Shown piece after piece: positions 30,214 through 31,391 of a stretch of DNA of 31,391 nt. This stretch comes from CAITWF01 sp038231575. Its GTDB lineage: Bacteria > Verrucomicrobiota > Verrucomicrobiia > Opitutales > Opitutaceae. The stretch is taken from positions 1 to 31,391 of the forward strand of contig JBBRLB010000072.1 in NCBI GenBank assembly GCA_038231575.1, read 5' to 3'. Numbering within the stretch: the stretch's first letter is position 1; every line of letters starts with the position of its first letter. The notes under the pieces are model-generated. The model saw nothing but the letters and a program-made list of their open reading frames with translations. It searched no databases and was not told the origin of the DNA. A program made the position numbers and the translations under genes.

Positions 30214-31391
30214 ATGAATCAGACTGAATTTGCCGTCCGCCGGTTCGAAAATCGCAACGGCGTCACTTCGTGGCGCGTCGCTGGTTTGCTCCACGGAGTC
30301 CGCATCCGCAAAAACTTCAAAACGAAGGAAGAGGCGGCGGCGGAAAAAGCCACGCTTGAGATCGGGGCGTTGCAGACCACCGCCGGAATGAGAGTCACGA
30401 CGACCTTTCTTTCCGATGCCCGATTGCGGGAAGCTGAGGACGCTTTTCGTCGCCTCGACTCACGGCCTCGGTCGCTCTTCTTCTATCTCGACTACGCCTT
30501 CGCGAACTACCGCGAGCCCGACCAACAAAAGCCACTGGCCGACGCGACGGCCGAATACTACGCGACGAAAAAAACGGCTCACGAGCGCACGCTGCTCTCG
30601 ATGCGGCAACTGCGCTCGATCGAGAACGAACTCAATATCTTCAAAGCCCGCTTCCCGAAGGCGTTGGTGTCCGAGTTTACGGCTGCAAAACTGGTGCCCT
30701 ACTTGGAGCGTGGCAAACCGTCCCTCAAAACCTACAACAACCGGCGCGGCCTTCTCTCCACTTTTTTCAAGTTTTGTTTCATGCGCGGTTGGATCGCAGA
30801 AAATCCAATTCTAAAGGTGCCGCACTTCCGGATTCGCCGGGCGCGCGGCGCTGCGACCACGCTCACCGCGGCCCATGCGCAAAGGGTCATGGACTTCGCA
30901 GAGACCTATGAGGGCGGCGTACTGGTGCCGTTCTTTGCCCTTTGCCTCTTTGCGGGCATTCGCCCGGGTGTGCCCGAAGGCGAAATATCGCGCCTCACGC
31001 CCGCGATGGTCGACCTCGAGAACGGGGAGATCAATATCACGGCGGAGGTTTCAAAGGTGAGGGAGCCACGCACCACCGTGATCCAAGCAAACCTTGCGGC
31101 ATGGTTGCGTGCATATCCTCTGAAAGGAAGCGCCGTCGCGCTCGGCGATTTCAAGAAGCGGCGTCAGGCCATTTGGCGTAGACTGAACCTCTCTCAAGAC
31201 ATCATGCGTCATACGTTCATTAGCATGTTTGTGGCGAAGTTTCGGTCGATCGGCGAAGCGGCGATCCAAGCGGGAAACTCCGAGGCAATCATCCGCCGGC
31301 ACTATTTGCATTTGAAGTCGAAGGAAGAGGCCGCGGACTTTTTTAACGTATTTCCAATCCGCATCATGGCGAATTCGGACGGCGCGCTCGC
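30214..31391 (+). CDS. Tyrosine recombinase (integrase), 3' end beyond window
   Basis: 392 residues are visible from ATG 30214 to the window edge, with no stop yet. The first ~70 residues form a beta-rich arm-binding-type head (FAVRRFENRNGVTSWRVAGL, RKNFKTKEEAAAEKATLE). A helical core-binding domain follows (about 95-215, TYNNRRGLLSTFFKFCFMRGW), then the catalytic domain. R250 (AGIRPG), K281 (SKVREPRT), R332 within DIMRHTFISMF and Y364 (RRHYLHLK) are in order. The box-II histidine is Asp and the later His/Trp position is Asn (GNSEAII), as in many verrucomicrobial/planctomycete relatives. It starts right after the tRNA-Asp, so it is the integrase of an island inserted there. Lower GC3 than the core supports foreign origin. 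Only a few residues are probably missing. Confidence 0.9.
   Translation, partial: MNQTEFAVRRFENRNGVTSWRVAGLLHGVRIRKNFKTKEEAAAEKATLEIGALQTTAGMRVTTTFLSDARLREAEDAFRRLDSRPRSLFFYLDYAFANYREPDQQKPLADATAEYYATKKTAHERTLLSMRQLRSIENELNIFKARFPKALVSEFTAAKLVPYLERGKPSLKTYNNRRGLLSTFFKFCFMRGWIAENPILKVPHFRIRRARGAATTLTAAHAQRVMDFAETYEGGVLVPFFALCLFAGIRPGVPEGEISRLTPAMVDLENGEINITAEVSKVREPRTTVIQANLAAWLRAYPLKGSAVALGDFKKRRQAIWRRLNLSQDIMRHTFISMFVAKFRSIGEAAIQAGNSEAIIRRHYLHLKSKEEAADFFNVFPIRIMANSDGAL

Noticed and set aside
1..31391. CRISPR array, rRNA or insertion-sequence transposase
   Set aside because: No regularly spaced direct repeats, no rRNA-like conserved segments and no transposase motifs were seen on either strand.

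Overview
The window looks like chromosomal DNA of a GC-rich Verrucomicrobiota, most likely an Opitutaceae-type organism. The evidence is strong G/C-ending codon bias, a very long TonB-dependent receptor with a carboxypeptidase-regulatory-like N-terminus, LacI-controlled sugar/polyol genes, few clear Shine-Dalgarno sites, and several lineage-type hypothetical proteins. This taxonomic placement is inference from gene content.

Layout. (1) 1-3324 is probably the right end of a genomic island. It has less extreme base composition, a flavin-dependent halogenase-like oxidoreductase, two small unknown ORFs and a possible recombinase C-terminal remnant. It ends in a 26-nt copy of the 3' end of a tRNA-Gly, as expected of an attachment-site duplication. 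(2) 3330-15460 is an inositol-use locus. A minus-strand operon runs iolB-iolD-iolE-transaldolase. Facing it are a gluconate-5-dehydrogenase-like SDR, a TonB-dependent receptor, an exported GDPD/PI-PLC-like protein, a LacI regulator and iolG. Four near-identical 14-bp palindromes (TGTAAACGTTAYCA type, close to the CcpA cre consensus) sit upstream of the iolB operon/SDR, the receptor, the regulator gene itself and iolG. This indicates one autoregulated LacI regulon. iolC, iolJ and iolA are not in the window. (3) 15476-29867 is core chromosome: a left-handed beta-helix protein, trpS, a LytS/LytTR two-component pair, small membrane/SRPBCC genes, a tightly overlapped tyrA-aroA-cmk-plsC operon, a membrane-anchored SUMF1-like protein, an EVE-domain protein, a 38-residue membrane peptide, a PIN-TRAM protein, tRNA-Ala(CGC), a Lys/Ala/Pro-tailed carbohydrate-binding-like protein and a DUF374 acyltransferase. 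(4) 29883-31391 carries tRNA-Arg(TCT), tRNA-Asp(GTC) and, directly after the tRNA-Asp, a tyrosine integrase running off the window. This is the start of a second tRNA-borne island.

How the genes may work together: the receptor and the exported phosphodiesterase-like protein would capture and process an inositol-containing compound at the cell surface. IolG oxidises myo-inositol, IolE dehydrates, IolD opens the ring and IolB isomerises to 2-deoxy-5-keto-gluconate. The SDR and transaldolase occupy the place where the kinase and aldolase are usually found, so the lower pathway may differ from the Bacillus scheme or may be encoded elsewhere.
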